Assembly (NCBI GenBank): GCA_023413605.1
Contig: JAEZPL010000734.1
Coordinates: 1 to 5,621, forward strand
Origin: Pseudomonadota bacterium
Lineage (GTDB): Bacteria > Pseudomonadota > Alphaproteobacteria > Azospirillales > Azospirillaceae
Length of the DNA stretch: 5,621 nucleotides
Direction: 5' to 3'
Below the pieces are notes generated by a model. It did not search any database and was not told the DNA's origin. It was given only the letters and a program-made list of their open reading frames with translations. The translations under genes and the position numbers were made by a program. Shown piece after piece: positions 5,011-5,621 of this stretch; within the stretch, counting starts at the first letter, position 1; each line of letters begins with the position of its first letter.

Positions 5011-5621
5011 TTACGGTCTAAACACCGTCTGCTGCGCGATTTCCAGGGTTGGTGCCTCCGCGTGCTCCGGATTCTGCCCGTCCAGGAAGCGGGCGCGGAT
5101 CGCCAGCATGACGTCCAGGTCGTCGAGGAAGACGTCGATCAGGCGCGGGTCGAACTGCCGCCCCGCCTGCGACCGCATGTGCGCCACGATCTGGACCAGC
5201 GGCCAAGCCTGCTTGTAGGGACGGGGGGACAGCAGCGCGTCGAACACGTCCGCCACGGCGACGATCCGGCCGGACAAGGGGATGTCCTCTCCGGCCAGTC
5301 CGGCCGGGTAGCCGGTACCGTCCCACCGTTCGTGGTGCGTGGCGGCGATCTCCGCAGCTAGGTCGAGCAGGGGCAGCCCGCTTCCGCTCAGCAGCCGGTG
5401 GCCGATGGCGGCGTGCTGCCTCATGATCGCCCATTCCCGCTCGTCCAGCCGGCCCGGCTTCAGCAGCACGTGGTCGGGGATGCCGATCTTGCCGATGTCG
5501 TGCAGCGGGGCGGCCTCCAGCAGCCGGGTGGCGAAGTCTTCGCCGCATCCCGCGGCCAGGGCCAGCCGGTGCGCCAGATGGGCCATGCGGGCGACGTGCT
5601 GTCCGGTGTCGTTGTCGCGGA
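5011..5621 (-). CDS. HD-GYP domain cyclic-di-GMP phosphodiesterase (5' end beyond window)
   Basis: C-terminal 202 residues of an HD-GYP protein, which hydrolyses c-di-GMP (to pGpG or GMP) at a metal centre in the cytoplasm. Visible from the edge: RDNDTGQH with the first conserved His (residue 8), LHDIGKIG with the HD pair at 40-41 and Lys44, His69 in MRQH, HHERWDGTGYP at 95-105 (the HH-ExxDGxGYP signature, intact), and Asp124 in VAVADVFDAL. All the residues expected for an active enzyme appear present. The frame continues without a stop to base 5621, so the ATG at 5586 is internal; homologues usually carry a receiver or other sensor domain upstream, not visible here. The last 25 residues after FLDG are a non-conserved tail. 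It precedes the PilZ-containing sensor on the same strand with a 406-base gap, so they are neighbours but probably not one tight operon. Confidence 0.95.
   Translation of the reverse strand, partial: RDNDTGQHVARMAHLAHRLALAAGCGEDFATRLLEAAPLHDIGKIGIPDHVLLKPGRLDEREWAIMRQHAAIGHRLLSGSGLPLLDLAAEIAATHHERWDGTGYPAGLAGEDIPLSGRIVAVADVFDALLSPRPYKQAWPLVQIVAHMRSQAGRQFDPRLIDVFLDDLDVMLAIRARFLDGQNPEHAEAPTLEIAQQTVFRP

Overview
The window is GC-rich throughout and contains an Aer-like sensor, an HD-GYP protein and a PilZ domain. Codon use and protein style suggest an alphaproteobacterium of the Rhodospirillales/Azospirillum type; this is inference, since no rRNA or other taxonomic marker is present.

Layout from left to right. 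(1) 1-825, + strand: 3' part of pdxY (pyridoxal kinase, B6 salvage). (2) 826-1065: intergenic region dominated by a three-hairpin repeat (834-962), then a partial duplication of its right arm and a small hairpin before the next gene. (3) 1066-1644, + strand: a complete LOG/TIGR00730-family nucleotide phosphoribohydrolase. (4) 1670-2140, - strand: a small predicted secreted protein of unknown function, convergent with the LOG gene. (5) 2263-4604, - strand: a large membrane sensor gene (Aer-type PAS, TM, periplasmic helical domain, TM, HAMP, coiled coil, PilZ, then a C-terminal domain also seen in alphaproteobacterial chemoreceptors). Two same-direction frameshifts break it, so it is a pseudogene or carries sequencing errors. 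(6) 4605-5010: gene-free, holding the second copy of the three-hairpin repeat and an AT-richer tail. (7) 5011 to the right edge, - strand: the catalytic C-terminal part of an HD-GYP cyclic-di-GMP phosphodiesterase.

Genes 5 and 7 lie in tandem and both concern c-di-GMP: one should degrade it, the other should bind it through PilZ. They may form a redox- or energy-responsive c-di-GMP module. pdxY and LOG are metabolic genes with no visible link to it.

The most striking signal is the dispersed repeat of about 128 bp, present twice in the same orientation 3.8 kb apart. The copies are about 86% identical, and 8 of the 17 substitutions between them fall into four compensated base pairs. Two of those pairs join the loop of the first hairpin to the loop of the third, which predicts a loop-loop (kissing or pseudoknot) contact. 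This points to selection on a folded nucleic acid rather than on a protein.
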